The position numbers were made by a program, and so were the translations under genes. Below, in pieces: positions 9,872 to 21,200 of a stretch of 64,000 bases of DNA; position 1 is the stretch's first letter; each line of letters begins with the position of its first letter. The stretch is taken from the NCBI GenBank assembly GCA_948099385.1, contig CANUEZ040000020.1, forward strand, positions 5,984,501 to 6,048,500, given 5' to 3'. The notes below the pieces were generated by a model that was given only the letters and a program-made list of their open reading frames with translations, did not search any database and was not told where the DNA came from. The DNA comes from Fasciola hepatica (taxonomy: Eukaryota > Platyhelminthes > Trematoda > Plagiorchiida > Fasciolidae).

Positions 9872-10247
9872 TGTAACGAACTTTTGAGCAATGCGTAGCC
9901 AAATTCGCAACGGATTCCGAAATCAAAAGACGACTATCCGCAATACTCTACGAAACTAGATTATTACATGACTAACGACATCAAAAATATACAGACCCCA
10001 ATAATGCGATCACAAGGACTCAACAACGAGAAACCGAATTGTAGCGTGTGAGCAAACAGCACGTGCGTCACGCAGGTCCTGAACAAGGATATGACAAAGA
10101 AGCGCTCTGGGCGCGAACAAACAACAATTGGTCCATAAAAACAAACAGTTCGTAAAGACACGCCAATAGTGTAGGCAAGTGAGTGATGTTGAGTAAAACA
10201 CGGAATCGCGAGGGAAAAAGGGGGATTTTCCACGACCGGTCGTTACA
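9872..10247 (-). repeat. E0 3' LTR
   Basis: 376 bp. In element orientation it starts TGTAACGACC and ends TTCGTTACA, giving an 8-bp perfect terminal inverted repeat TGTAACGA. It shares nearly all positions with the E2 LTRs. Confidence 0.9.
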
Positions 10248-11569
10248 AGGCCCACACTCCCTTGTATCGTTTCCCTTGACTGCACATAGTCAGATAGTCT
10301 CCTAGGATCTTACTTCGCATTTCCGTAGAGCTTCTGCCCATACTTACACTCGAATTCTATTTGCAGGTCCTGGACACAGTTGCTAGCCGGCCTATGGGCA
10401 GCCCAGGCGTAGCTCGTATTATGGGGTTTCAACGAGCCCATAGCCTTCTAAAGACCAATAACACTGTTGGTGCTTGGGGCCTCCTTCGAGACGACCGGCT
10501 CTCGTTTCTTTACGGTTTCAGCAGAGCGGGCCCCTCCGTCAAGCTGAGTAGTCCGGTTTTGTTGCTCTCCACTTTTCTCTTTCAGATGTCCCTGGTACCT
10601 CCGGCCATCAACACACCCTGCGCAGTTAGCATTAGTTGAACACCGTTCAACTTAGCTTGTCTCCGAACCGACCCAAATCCTGTTTGTTGAACCTTACAGC
10701 GAACATTGCCCTCAAAACCATATGGCCGCTGTCCCCCAAAGATTCTTATACCATCAAAGAGGTGACCTCAGAATGAGGTCGGCTACCAGCAGATTTATCA
10801 TAGATGAGGGTTGTTTCTGGCATAAGCGTGACGCCTCTCTTATGCATTACGTGGGGGGCGTGGCTGTGAAGTCGCATCCCTAGTGCGTTGTCGGTAGTCT
10901 CCTTGGAGGCACATTCATCTTCCTGGTGTGCTTCTGGAAGATTTTCTTCACAATATGCCACAGCAAGGTGGCGTGAGCAGCACTAGTCGCCGAAAATGAA
11001 ATAGTCCGGTCTTCTTCCTCATCTCTTTGTGGGACAGTGTGAAGGCGGACTTGCCCTATAGGCCACCGGTCTGGATGAACGCAATATACGATGGCTTGTA
11101 TGTTGGGTGTTACCGGTGTAAGCAAGATCATCTACTGATGACGATCAGCCCTTGGGAGGAGTATCTCTCCGACCAGCCCACCTTATGTGGGTGGAAACAA
11201 CAATAGTTACCACGTGTGGAATCGTTCTCCTTGGTGTCAGTAGTAAAACATGAGACGGCAAGACAGTGGAGTGTGAGGAGTGTGGGGCGACCTACCTTTT
11301 AGGATTGTGTGTGTGAATAAATGTGCATTCCTGGAAAACAGCAATGGCTGCCGCACGTGGAATCGTTTACGTTATTGGAAAACAGTAATTTGGAACCCAG
11401 GATAACATGATGGTCTATCGGTAATTAGACGTAAGGAAACTTACCATTCACAGCGAGCACTACTTAGCCATTTTAAGCGTATGCGTGTACAACATGCGGG
11501 GAACTGTTGATTGGAACGGGTGTGACATGGTAAAATTGCCTGCACATTACCTTGGTTCGGGCCTTGCAG

Positions 11570-12960
11570 TTGGAAAGCTATTGGACAGCCAGGTCGCTGT
11601 CACCGAGTGGTCCGTCTTGGCCCTCAAGGGGACCGATGCTACTCACCCCACAAATCGGCTTTCCTTTGGCGGTCTTACCCTTCACCATCCCCACCAGCCC
11701 GTCGGAACCTATATGGATTGATTCGATAACACCCAGGAGCCACGAAGCAAAGTGCGCTGGCTCGTTGAATATCATTGCTATGTCTCCAAGTTGGAGGGGT
11801 CTTTCTTCAGTTAGCTACCCTTGTTTAGTCTGCGGGATAGGCAGGTACCCACAAAAACATCGTTCCCAGACCACCTCGGCCAGGTAATTTTGCAGTTTCT
11901 ATCTGTGCGGTACACACCTCGAGGACTCACTAGCCTTTGAGATCCAATGTTTGACCACAGTGACTATAAATCATTTGGGACAAGCCCTACATGAGTGAGA
12001 TAGCTGGAGGAGGCAGAAACCACAGATCGATTACTCAAGCTTCTCTCCACCTCCGTGCCGACGCCCTTTAGTGTCTCACCGGTAGGCGGCTGTTGTTCGA
12101 ATAGAGAAAACAATATTCTTCCAGCAGACCTGAATGGGAGCTCCTTCACTCCACCAACGTGACTGGCCTGTGGGGTTGTGGTGCCATCGGATGCCGCAAG
12201 TGGCTGCTGGGCCCTTCATTGCACAGCAAGTCGTACTGCAGGTTTCACGCTCGCTCTCCCTATCAGTGTCCAAAACCTCTTCCGAGTGAAGCTGATCACT
12301 CGAATTTCCTAGCGTGCTCCTCTACAGCGTGTGTATTGCATTGGTAGGTCCTGCACGGTTGTCGTTCAAGTAGTATTATGGGGTGGTCCTCGTCAAAGCT
12401 TGGGTGAGAGTTTTTTCTGTTTACCACCTACTCTTAGTATCCCTGTCGGGGAGTTCCAAATTCAAGGTTCTTTAACTGTCTTTGAGATCAGAGTCCCTTC
12501 GTTGTTTGATCCCGGCTCTCCAGGACTCCAAACACCCCTGGGTGAATGCCTCATTTTGAGGAGGTCGTGTTCTGCGGATAGTAACTTGTCAGCAATTGTT
12601 GGAACAACACTTTCTCTGCTGAACCGTCGGAGACTCGTCGTGATCAGCAAATGAATCTAAAACCTTCTCAGCCATATTGAGGAGCACAGCACCCTAGTCC
12701 AAGAGGAAGATCTGTTCAGTCGAGACAAAATAGATGTGGGTTTGGCGGTGAAAACCGTCATTGTAGTGATTTAGATTTCCATTTTTAACTCAAGGAGTGC
12801 TCCCAGTTCGTAAACGAGCCGGTCCCGTTTAGGCATGTGCAGTAATTTTGGCCCGCATTCCAAGTATTAAGCCAAAAGAAGTTGGTCGCATCTCTGGAAA
12901 ATAAGCACGCTGAGATGTCGGGAAACGTAACACGCTGCCGCTGACCCGTAGTGGACATGA
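11570..12960 (-). pseudogene. E0 pol remnant (RNase H tail, integrase pieces, DUF5641)
   Basis: Read on the minus strand, this tracks E1 pol block by block: FSRDATNFFWLNTWNAGQN near 12,850-12,900 (E1 CSRGANNFRQLDTWTRGPN), LLSAEHDLLKM near 12,560, GILRVGGK, FTRKRFW of the zinc-finger region, GIRWHHNPTGQ near 12,170, EQQPPTGETLKG and VPNDL near 12,000, and AHFASWLLGVIE near 11,750 in DUF5641. The integrase core between the zinc finger and GIRWH is largely deleted, including the first two Asp positions. Stops and frameshifts throughout mean no product. Confidence 0.75.
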
Positions 12961-12973
12961 CTGATTACCTCCT

Positions 12974-13021
12974 GTTTCACTCAAAACAATATACGGGGTT
13001 TCCGGCCAAATATCAATCCTC
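12974..13021 (+). repeat. 48-bp repeat at the palindrome edge
   Basis: Matches 13,195-13,242 inside the left arm at 44 of 48 positions, and therefore also the reverse complement at 16,322-16,369. It directly abuts the left arm boundary. Confidence 0.75.
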
Positions 13022-14441
13022 TAGTGAATGCTTCATGTGGAAATTCGCGGATCCCATTGGACTTACCGGAAATTCCCTCCGCACCGGCTCAGCTTCTCTG
13101 AAATGGCGAGTCCTTTCCATAACAGCAAAAGAACGTTGGCCATCATTTCTCCAAAGTCTTTCCACTGGTGTCAACAATCGACTGTTTTCCTCATGCTTCA
13201 CTCAAAACTCTATACGGGGTTTCCGGCCAAATATCAACCCTCCGTCGCTTGGGAGTTCAAGCCAGTGCCCGCTTGCCTCACTACAACTCGACTCGATCAG
13301 TGAACTTGAGCAAGCTTTCGTCAATTACTGCTCGCATCATCCCCACACGAGTACACCTCCAGCACTCTATAATGCCACCCTTTCATCAGTTCTACGTCCC
13401 ACAATTATTTCACTTTTTCCTCGCTGAATTGGAAGCCGGTTCTTATCCACCGTGCAACTCAACGTCGATCTACTTCATCCAGACTACCCAGATTTATTTC
13501 GCCGTTGGTGTGACCTGCTTCTCCTCCCCTTAAAATTTGTGAAAATTTTATCCTTCTGGGCAACGTCGTGTACTTTGATCATGCGCTTATGCGTTCACCT
13601 CGGCCACCGTCGAGAAGTATACAACCACCTTTATCATTACCATTATCATAACTTGTCCTCTTTAAACTCACCCCGCCATCTTCACCTATGAGCTCCCTCA
13701 GATTAAGCTGAGGGACGTCCTTCAGTTACTTGTGCTGAGCGGGAGCTCCCAGTCTGTTCACCACGGACAGTTTGTCGAAATCTTTCTGCAGGGCACTTTC
13801 CCTAAGATCCCCCACTACCTTTAGGTTGTTGGCGAACATGAAGTAACGGCAGTGAAGTTCATGAGCCAAGTTGATTATATACGAGACAAGCAGGAGTGGA
13901 CCAGTAACCGACCCCTGCGGGGCTCCGCTGGCAGCCCTACCCATGCGAGGCCTGTGTCCTTGTGCCTCTACGCAGAATCTTCTTCCTCTAAGGAGCTCAA
14001 CCATCCATCCACCCAGCGACTACTCGATTCCACGGGCTCGAAGCTTATGCATAGGTGGCTTGCGACTTATTGAGCCCTAGGATTTCCGGAAGTCCAAGTA
14101 ATGAGCATTTACCTCCTCTCCATCGTCAAAGCCCTTGTAACTTCATCCAGGAAGCACGCGGGTTTCGTCTCACACGAAGTTTTCTTTGTGAAGCCAAGTT
14201 GGTACACATGAATCAGTTCACTCTCGGATAGGGAGGCAACTTCCTGTTTTCGCAGAACTCTTTCCAAGGTCTTCACCACCACAGACTTCAGGCTTACCGG
14301 ACTATAGTTGGAAGCTCCCTCTCTAGTTCCGCCCTGTGGATTGACCCCGCTTGCGCCAACTTCTACTCGATCAGCAGTTGACAGTCACGCAGAGGCTGGT
14401 TGAGTAGTTGGGAGGGGGTTCGGCCAGCAGGCTGGCTAGTG
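13021..14441 (+). repeat. palindrome, left arm (1,421 bp)
   Basis: Reverse complement of 15,123-16,543 with no length difference: paired coordinates always sum to 29,564. I found six mismatches by eye (13,291; 13,350; 13,548; 14,233; 14,298; 14,414), so identity is about 99.5 percent. Similarity stops abruptly at both ends. It contains a minus-strand RT fragment. Confidence 0.93.
13726..14441 (-). pseudogene. non-LTR reverse transcriptase fragment in left arm (N3a)
   Basis: On the minus strand the order is: LASLLAEPL, NYSPVSLKSVVVKTLERVL (the NYRPVSLTS box), YQLGFTKKTSC (QHGFRKGRSC box), then SGAPQGSVTGPLLLVSYIIN and FANNLKVVG. The last is the catalytic FADD box with both Asp changed to Asn, so the enzyme is inactive whatever else is intact. 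Frameshifts separate these blocks. The end of the element near 13,021 is cut by the palindrome boundary. Confidence 0.65.
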
Positions 14442-15122
14442 ATCTCGACAGGGCCGGAGGCATCATATTTGGCCTGCCTCCTTACCTGGATATAATCTTC
14501 CTTGCTCCCATCTCAGGTCTTCTGCCTCAGTTTAGACAGCGGAATTCCTGTCTCAACGAACAGAGGGAGGCCAGATCTGCCCCTACTTTTATAGCACTGA
14601 CAAAAATATAGGGACTTATTGATTCGTAGTGATATTCGGCGTCATTATTGGGAACCACGGATGAGGGGGGTAAGTAGACTTGCGTTCGGATGGAGTATCG
14701 AAATTTAATGAGCGAAAAATTCCCGTGTTGCGTATTCTTGCTCTGTTACTGGATTGTTTCACATGAGACCAAGGTGATGCGCAGCATTCCGTGGGTATGG
14801 TTCATCAGGCGGAGTAAGGGACGTTCAATCAATCAGTAGAAGGTAGGATGTGAACCGTTATTTGTGAAGACTCCGGCAGTGACATCAGTAGTAGAGATGT
14901 TGCATCAGAAGACGCCTGTCAATCTACTGGTAAGCAGTTGGCCGTCTTTTAGTTCGTGTGGCTCGACTGCAATCCCGTTTGGTATAAAAAATTCCATTTA
15001 GGTCTCTGTTGGTACGAGTCAAAGTGTGAACCTTGGTCACCGAAAGTGGAGCCCGAGAGAGTGGGCGACGACAAACTATGCACTAATGTCGAGGGCAGAG
15101 AAACCTGTGGCCCTGCCGTGAC
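14442..15122. other. palindrome spacer (681 bp)
   Basis: Not symmetric overall. The 20-25 bases next to each arm are still related (about 15 of 20 matching in reverse complement, GGCCCTG shared), as if the two RT copies continue but are much more diverged there. No clear coding in the middle. Confidence 0.6.
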
Positions 15123-15838
15123 CACTAGCCAGCCTGCTGGCCGAACCCCTTCCCAACTACTCAACCAGCCTCTGCGTGACTGTCAACTGCTGATCGAGTA
15201 GAAGTTGGCGCAAGCGGGGTCAATCCACAGGGCGGAACTAGAGAGGGAGCTTCCAACTATAGTCCAGTAAGCCTGAAGTCTGTGGTGGTGAAGACCTTGG
15301 AAAGAGTTCTGCGAAAACAGGAAGTTGCCTTCCTATCCGAGAGTGAACTGATTCATGTGTACCAACTTGGCTTCACAAAGAAAACTTCGTGTGAGACGAA
15401 ACCCGCGTGCTTCCTGGATGAAGTTACAAGGGCTTTGACGATGGAGAGGAGGTAAATGCTCATTACTTGGACTTCCGGAAATCCTAGGGCTCAATAAGTC
15501 GCAAGCCACCTATGCATAAGCTTCGAGCCCGTGGAATCGAGTAGTCGCTGGGTGGATGGATGGTTGAGCTCCTTAGAGGAAGAAGATTCTGCGTAGAGGC
15601 ACAAGGACACAGGCCTCGCATGGGTAGGGCTGCCAGCGGAGCCCCGCAGGGGTCGGTTACTGGTCCACTCCTGCTTGTCTCGTATATAATCAACTTGGCT
15701 CATGAACTTCACTGCCGTTACTTCATGTTCGCCAACAACCTAAAGGTAGTGGGGGATCTTAGGGAAAGTGCCCTGCAGAAAGATTTCGACAAACTGTCCG
15801 TGGTGAACAGACTGGGAGCTCCCGCTCAGCACAAGTAA
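15123..15838 (+). pseudogene. non-LTR reverse transcriptase fragment in right arm (N3b)
   Basis: Same protein blocks as the left-arm fragment, on the plus strand, including the defective FANN box near 15,730. It ends in a stop at 15,838, after which comes a likely 3' UTR. Beyond the arm, sequence to about 16,750 (with AAATAAACC near 16,737) may be the original 3' end of this copy. Confidence 0.65.
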
Positions 15839-16543
15839 CTGAAGGACGTCCCTCAGCTTAATCTGAGGGAGCTCATAGGTGAAGATGGCGGGGTGAGTTT
15901 AAAGAGGACAAGTTATGATAATGGTAATGATAAAGGTGGTTGTATACTTCTCGACGGTGGCCGAGGTGAACGCATAAGCGCATGATCAAAGTACACGACG
16001 TTGCCCAGAAGGATAGAATTTTCACAAATTTTAAGGGGAGGAGAAGCAGGTCACACCAACGGCGAAATAAATCTGGGTAGTCTGGATGAAGTAGATCGAC
16101 GTTGAGTTGCACGGTGGATAAGAACCGGCTTCCAATTCAGCGAGGAAAAAGTGAAATAATTGTGGGACGTAGAACTGATGAAAGGGTGGCATTATAGAGT
16201 GCTGGAGGTGTACACGTGTGGGGATGATGCGAGCAGTAATTGACGAAAGCTTGCTCAAGTTCACTGATCGAGACGAGTTGTAGTGAGGCAAGCGGGCACT
16301 GGCTTGAACTCCCAAGCGACGGAGGGTTGATATTTGGCCGGAAACCCCGTATAGAGTTTTGAGTGAAGCATGAGGAAAACAGTCGATTGTTGACACCAGT
16401 GGAAAGACTTTGGAGAAATGATGGCCAACGTTCTTTTGCTGTTATGGAAAGGACTCGCCATTTCAGAGAAGCTGAGCCGGTGCGGAGGGAATTTCCGGTA
16501 AGTCCAATGGGATCCGCGAATTTCCACATGAAGCATTCACTAG
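15123..16543 (-). repeat. palindrome, right arm (1,421 bp)
   Basis: Mirror copy of 13,021-14,441. The outer edge is abrupt at 16,543 (ACTAG, then TGGTCCG), with no counterpart beyond 13,021. Confidence 0.93.
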
Positions 16544-17072
16544 TGGTCCGTAGTACAGATTTGGCGAGGGAACTGTTCATGATTGATCCACTTGGCAAGG
16601 CCCGGATGTTGGGTTAAGCCATCAGAATCTTGAATGGAAGTCTAACAGAAGCAACGGTCTGGCTAATATGCTAGCTCACACTGATGGTGGCAAGGTACGA
16701 TACAATTTTATAACTAGATTCCATGAGATGCTGTGTAAATAAACCAACTGTTCAGTAAGATTCTGTTGTGGTATTCAATTATTGTTAGCGGTTGGGTCTT
16801 TAAGGTGGGCATGCTTAATTATTAGTGGCGAGCGAAGTAAGGAGGGATGCGGCGAGACGGATCGAGGGCATACGCTACTCGAGGCAAAACAGACGCTAAA
16901 ATATAACGGTGGGTACCAATGATCCTGAATGGGAGTAGGCCGCTCTAGATGGTAATAGGGAAGACTTGAAAGTGATAGCTGGGTGTGAAGAAGGACGAGG
17001 TCTGACAGAAAGCCATGGGACACCTTGAACTGCAGAGTAGCCTTGAAGTGTCTGGGGTGAGCGGGGATCAGG
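16544..17072. other. flank of palindrome, unassigned
   Basis: Possibly the 3' UTR of the right-arm non-LTR copy up to about 16,750, where GTAAATAAACC resembles a polyadenylation region. The rest has no recognisable content. Confidence 0.35.
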
Positions 17073-17116
17073 ATTATTATTAATAATAATAATAGTTTAT
17101 TTCGGATAACCCCGAA
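17073..17116 (-). repeat. stem-loop plus ATT tail, second copy
   Basis: Minus-strand version of the 9,332 feature: TTCGG/CCGAA stem (17,101-17,105 with 17,112-17,116) around a 6-base loop, then AATAAAC and ATT repeats reading toward 17,073. The body would extend to higher coordinates but is not recognised. Confidence 0.55.
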
Positions 17117-17627
17117 GCCTGCCGCAACGCAAGATCGAACAGTACAGTTGAAAGCTGAATGAGAGTTACAGTAGGACTGTACAATTATGCCAACGCGACT
17201 GAATATAGGAGAAGGCATTCAAGTCAATTGTTGCGATACCGCCCGGTGAATTTAAACTCAAGGTCAAGTGGTCGATCCGGCCGGAGGTAGGTGTGGTTAT
17301 TCCGCCAAAGTGTGGGGCGGGTGGAGAACGGTACAAAATCACACAAATCCTACATAAGGGAGACCGTCCTGTCGGAGAACTTAAGTAGATTGACGGTTAC
17401 GTGGATATCGGGAAGAAGAAACACTCCTGAAGGAGACGTATTCAAGCAATATAGCTTTGCAATGTATGAGAGGAGTTGCAATGAAAAATTAGACGACAAA
17501 ATTTTGTGGCACAACACATAAAAAACAAGAAAATCAGTCGAGGATAACAATTTTGGGGTTCAGTGACCGTATATCGGTTGATTCAGTTGTAAAACAAAAC
17601 GGACAACACACTGGAGTGTGGGTGTCA

Positions 17628-18160
17628 AATTGATGGTAAAAAAAGTGACCGGATAGAGCATATGGACTTTGAGTGGATTTTTTTGCTTTCAGAAAAAGGA
17701 ATGTAATGCATCAGCAAGAAACTGGAAACTGGCAAAAAAATCGACGTGTGGTGCGTAGCTACGATAGTGGCAGAAACGTGGCTTGCAAGAGGGATGACCG
17801 GTTGAATGACAGGTAAATATTTACATACCGATAATTCTCAGCAAAGACATCACGTGGTGAAAAAAAATGTATCAAGTATCGGAAGTGTCTGAGACGATCT
17901 ATCGGAATGGAGCATGGGCAAGGAAATAAACAGAACAACCGATGAATAGGTTTGCAAAGTTCGGCAGCCGGATATGGGCGGAGTGTGTGTGATAAACCAA
18001 ATGGACTACACATCTGGACCGTGGTTGCCAAAGTGATGGTGAAGGAAGTGGCCGGATAAAACATATGGACTTTGAGTGGACTGTTGTGCTTTCAGAAAAA
18101 AGGAATGTAATGCATCAGCATGGACTAGGAATTATCGAGAAAATCGTTCGGTGGTGCCCA
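17628..18160 (+). repeat. pair of direct repeats, ~405-bp spacing
   Basis: 17,628-17,760 and 18,030-18,165 share the order GATGGT-AAGTG-CCGGATA, then CATATGGACTTTGAGTGG, GCTTTCAGAAAAA and GGAATGTAATGCATCAGCA, with weaker similarity afterwards (GTGGTGC, ACGATAG). They are imperfect copies with no coding potential I recognise. Confidence 0.7.
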
Positions 18161-18165
18161 ACTAC

Positions 18166-19262
18166 AACGATAGGATGGACACAGCTGGCAAAAACGATGA
18201 AGTGATGGGCAGAAGACTATCAGTTCTGCGGCTGCTGATAGCAACAACGAACGGCAAGCTTGGCTATGACGGTAGAATAGAAGAAAAAGGTATCAACGTT
18301 AACTACTATCGGGATCGGCGGCAAAGCAGTGATGAAAACAAGAATCATACTGCGAGAAACTTAGGACCAATTATTTTCAGACGTGAGTTTAGCTGCTTCA
18401 CCAAGATTTTATCTTTGTACTGGTAAGGTAGCATGGTGTCGTGTAGACTGGGAGGCCGGTGTGACTTTTTGTCGTCATTTACGTACTTCGAGCAAAGCAG
18501 TGAGGACTAGTTCGGTGGAAATGGGGGATGAGAGTTTGAGTGCAGCTGGCTGAATGGGATTCACGTCCACCGGAATACCGGTTCACACAAGGATAGATTG
18601 CCACAGACGGCGGGCAAACAACTACAGTTAGGCGGACATGTAAAAATGCTGGAACTTTAGCAGGGGGAACTAGAACGGGAGGCTACTTTCAAAATCAGGG
18701 CCCATAGTTACAGTATTGTTACTTGGTTTCCGGGCAGTTCTTGTGGCCAGATATTTATATTATACTGGAGCAGATAAATGAGGTCAGAACAACGCACTTC
18801 TTGTGGAAGTTCGTTCCAGTTCTCGCCATATACAATGGTAAAAACTCAGCTTTATCAGAGAGCCTGGCAAGGTGGTGGGCAGCGAGGTGGTTCCGTGTCT
18901 AACAGGACAGAGGCATTTTGGTGTGGAGGTTAGTTAGGTAGAAGAATATACTAATCCCTGCAAGACCTTGTACTAGAAGGATGAGCTTACCTTTAGGCGG
19001 AGTGGCCATGTTGGTCAAGTTGAAGGAGTTCACATCTCTGTCGGTATGAGAGGGTGGCGGATGTACCCATCAGTTACCTGGTGAATGACCGCCGGCTATG
19101 TCTGTGGAGCACTACGTGTTAGAAGTAATGAGAGAACGGTATTCTAGAAGGAGCCCAGCATGGGCGGTGAAGGTGAGAGTTCCACTCTGACAAGACATCG
19201 CAATGTTGGACCAGTAGTGCGCTTAATTTTGGCAGTTTGGAAAGGAGCATGTCCGGAAAAGT
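18166..19262. other. unassigned
   Basis: No recognisable feature. It may include the decayed 3' end of the minus-strand element N2. Confidence 0.3.
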
Positions 19263-21200
19263 TCATCTAGCGTGAGCGGTGCAGCCCTGGAGCTCAAAAT
19301 GAGGGTTACCGGGGGTTGGGAGACTATTGATGGCCAGGGGGACCACTGGAACACGGCACTTGAATGGAAGTTTAGTGCTTTCTGTGGCATAAAACATCAA
19401 ACTCCGTGTGGAGCACCCGTGGCTAAGGGAAATTAGATCGTCTTGCATTTCCTCTGGGCGACGAGGAGGCTTCTGAGGCCAAAGACACAGAAGTTTGATG
19501 TAGTCGGCGAAAAGAAACACTGTCCCGTGGCGAATCATGGTAAATATATCGTTGACATAGATGGGGAATTGGAGTGGATTCAAAACGCTACCTTGGACAA
19601 CACCACTTGAGATCGGTTTGGGTGACGATAGGTGGTCTCCGATCAGGAGCTCCTGGGAACAGTCAGATGAGTGACAGCTAAGCCATCGGTGCAAAGGGTC
19701 GACTAAGCCGAACGAGTGAATTCCAGACAAAAGGTGGGCGTGAGGCACGCGATCGAATGCTTCGGAAATATCATGAAATATGACGACAGCTGGCTGACCG
19801 CTATATAAGGAATTGTTGAGACAGCTAAATTAATCCAAATGACGTGGGGTGCACGAAAGCTCCCTAATAAATCAGTGCTGACATCCATTTAGCAGGTTGT
19901 TAGAGGTCAGGAAATCCTGGGTTTGAATGTCTACCAGGCTTTTGATGATCTTGTACATAGTTATCGTGTGGTTTGTAGGCCTTTATTTATCCGGAACTTG
20001 GAGCGAACCTTTTTCAAAATGTGGAATATTCACCGAGTTCTTCTGTTGTTTAAGGATGTTGTTGGTCATCATCGGAAGCTTAAAGAGGGTAGGAAGAAAC
20101 AAGTCCATGTAGGTGCCACCTGTACGGATGAGTGCGGGAGGGACACCATCCGGGTCTAGTTAGGTAGAAGCCCTGGCCCTGTAGGTTAATCTGCAGATAT
20201 CACCATAATTGGAACTAATGAGGGAAAGTCCGTCATTGGCGGAAGGAGAAAAAGCAGAGGGGGAAGCATGAGTGGGGGCTGTCAAAAAGGAAGATTTAGT
20301 ACTGAACAATTCCGCGGTGGCTCCGGTTGACTCAGCGGCGGACCAGCAATGACTAGTTTGAGGTTATTACGGGGTGAACGGGAGGGCTTTTGAATAAGTA
20401 GTCTTGACACCTGTCCCGATTTGCTGGGGTAACTCAGTTCCTGAGTTTCTTGGTTTACGAGTTGTTCTTCCTTTGCAATCGAAAGAGTATTGTAGAGGTG
20501 GATTACGCGTGGGATAGGGGAGAAGTAGCGAGTTGCAGAGCACTTACGCTGCAGGTCAAGAATCCTTCGTTCACTAGGGGCTATATGGATTTCCCTCCTC
20601 TAAAGGCGCTGGTCGGAGGAGGTATCAAGTTTATTGAGGCATACCAAAAGGTTACCGTGGAGAGAGTTAGCTGCCATCTGAGGAGTTGACTTTAGAAAGA
20701 AACCTACCCAGTTGAGAGGTCGAATGGAGCCCGGAATAGGTAACCTGTTTGCACAAAGAATGAGCCTATCAACCGGAACAGGGTTTGCAAAGACCGATGA
20801 AAGCCTTAATTTGCGAGTGACCATTTTGTGGTCACTACCTAGAAGGTGGCGTTGAACCTCAGTAAATACCACCGAGGGACCGTGAGTGAAGAGAAGGTCC
20901 AGAATATTCCACCCTCTGGGGGGGTCATCTCGTTTTTGGTCCATTGTCCGAAGCTGATGCGAGAGAGTAAATCGAAAGAACCGGTGGGTCTAGAGAGTGA
21001 GGACCAACATGTTTTGGGGACTCTGAAGTCATCCTCAATGCTTTTTGCGCCGCAGGAATAGTCAGAAGCCAGGCTGAAAGCTTCGATGGCAGTACAGAGG
21101 TGGAGCTGGTCCAGGCTGGTGGATGCTGATGGATACGAGTTTCAAACCCAGAGGGAATGCCCGGAAGCTGTAGAGAGAGGTGGTAGTACGCTCTCACAAC
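19263..21200 (-). pseudogene. non-LTR retrotransposon EN-RT remnant (N2)
   Basis: On the minus strand, an endonuclease end appears at 21,010-20,800: a DDFRVPKTCWSS box (compare GDFNAPYICWGT in N7), WNILDLLFTHGPSVV and HLLGSDHKMV. It is followed by LNWVGFFLKSTPQMA, a linker also found in N6 and N7. The RT part at 19,748-19,263 reads SGVVQGSVLNPLQFPIYVND and FLFADYIKLL (FADD with the second Asp changed to Tyr). Stops and frameshifts interrupt it. The shared linker with N6 (44 kb) and N7 (54 kb) shows that these three are one family. Confidence 0.65.

Larger units (their letters stand above)
9872..12960 (-). mobile_element. truncated BEL/Pao element E0
   Basis: A minus-strand 3' fragment of the same BEL family: decayed pol (about 12,960 to 11,570), a 3' UTR of about 1.3 kb, and a 376-bp LTR at 9,872-10,247. 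Gag, PR, RT and the other LTR are missing. The fragment stops about 60 bp before the palindrome that begins at 13,021. There is no target duplication around the remaining LTR (CATGC on the left, AGGCC on the right). The LTR is nearly identical to those of E2. Confidence 0.8.

Noticed and set aside
9872..10247. Solo LTR produced by simple LTR-LTR recombination
   Set aside because: BEL pol remnants in the same orientation extend upstream to about 12,960 and the flanks show no duplication, so it is the 3' LTR of a truncated copy.
13021..16543. Palindrome as a foldback DNA transposon or Polinton
   Set aside because: No transposase, no DNA polymerase B or other Polinton genes, no clear target duplication; the arms contain non-LTR RT debris.
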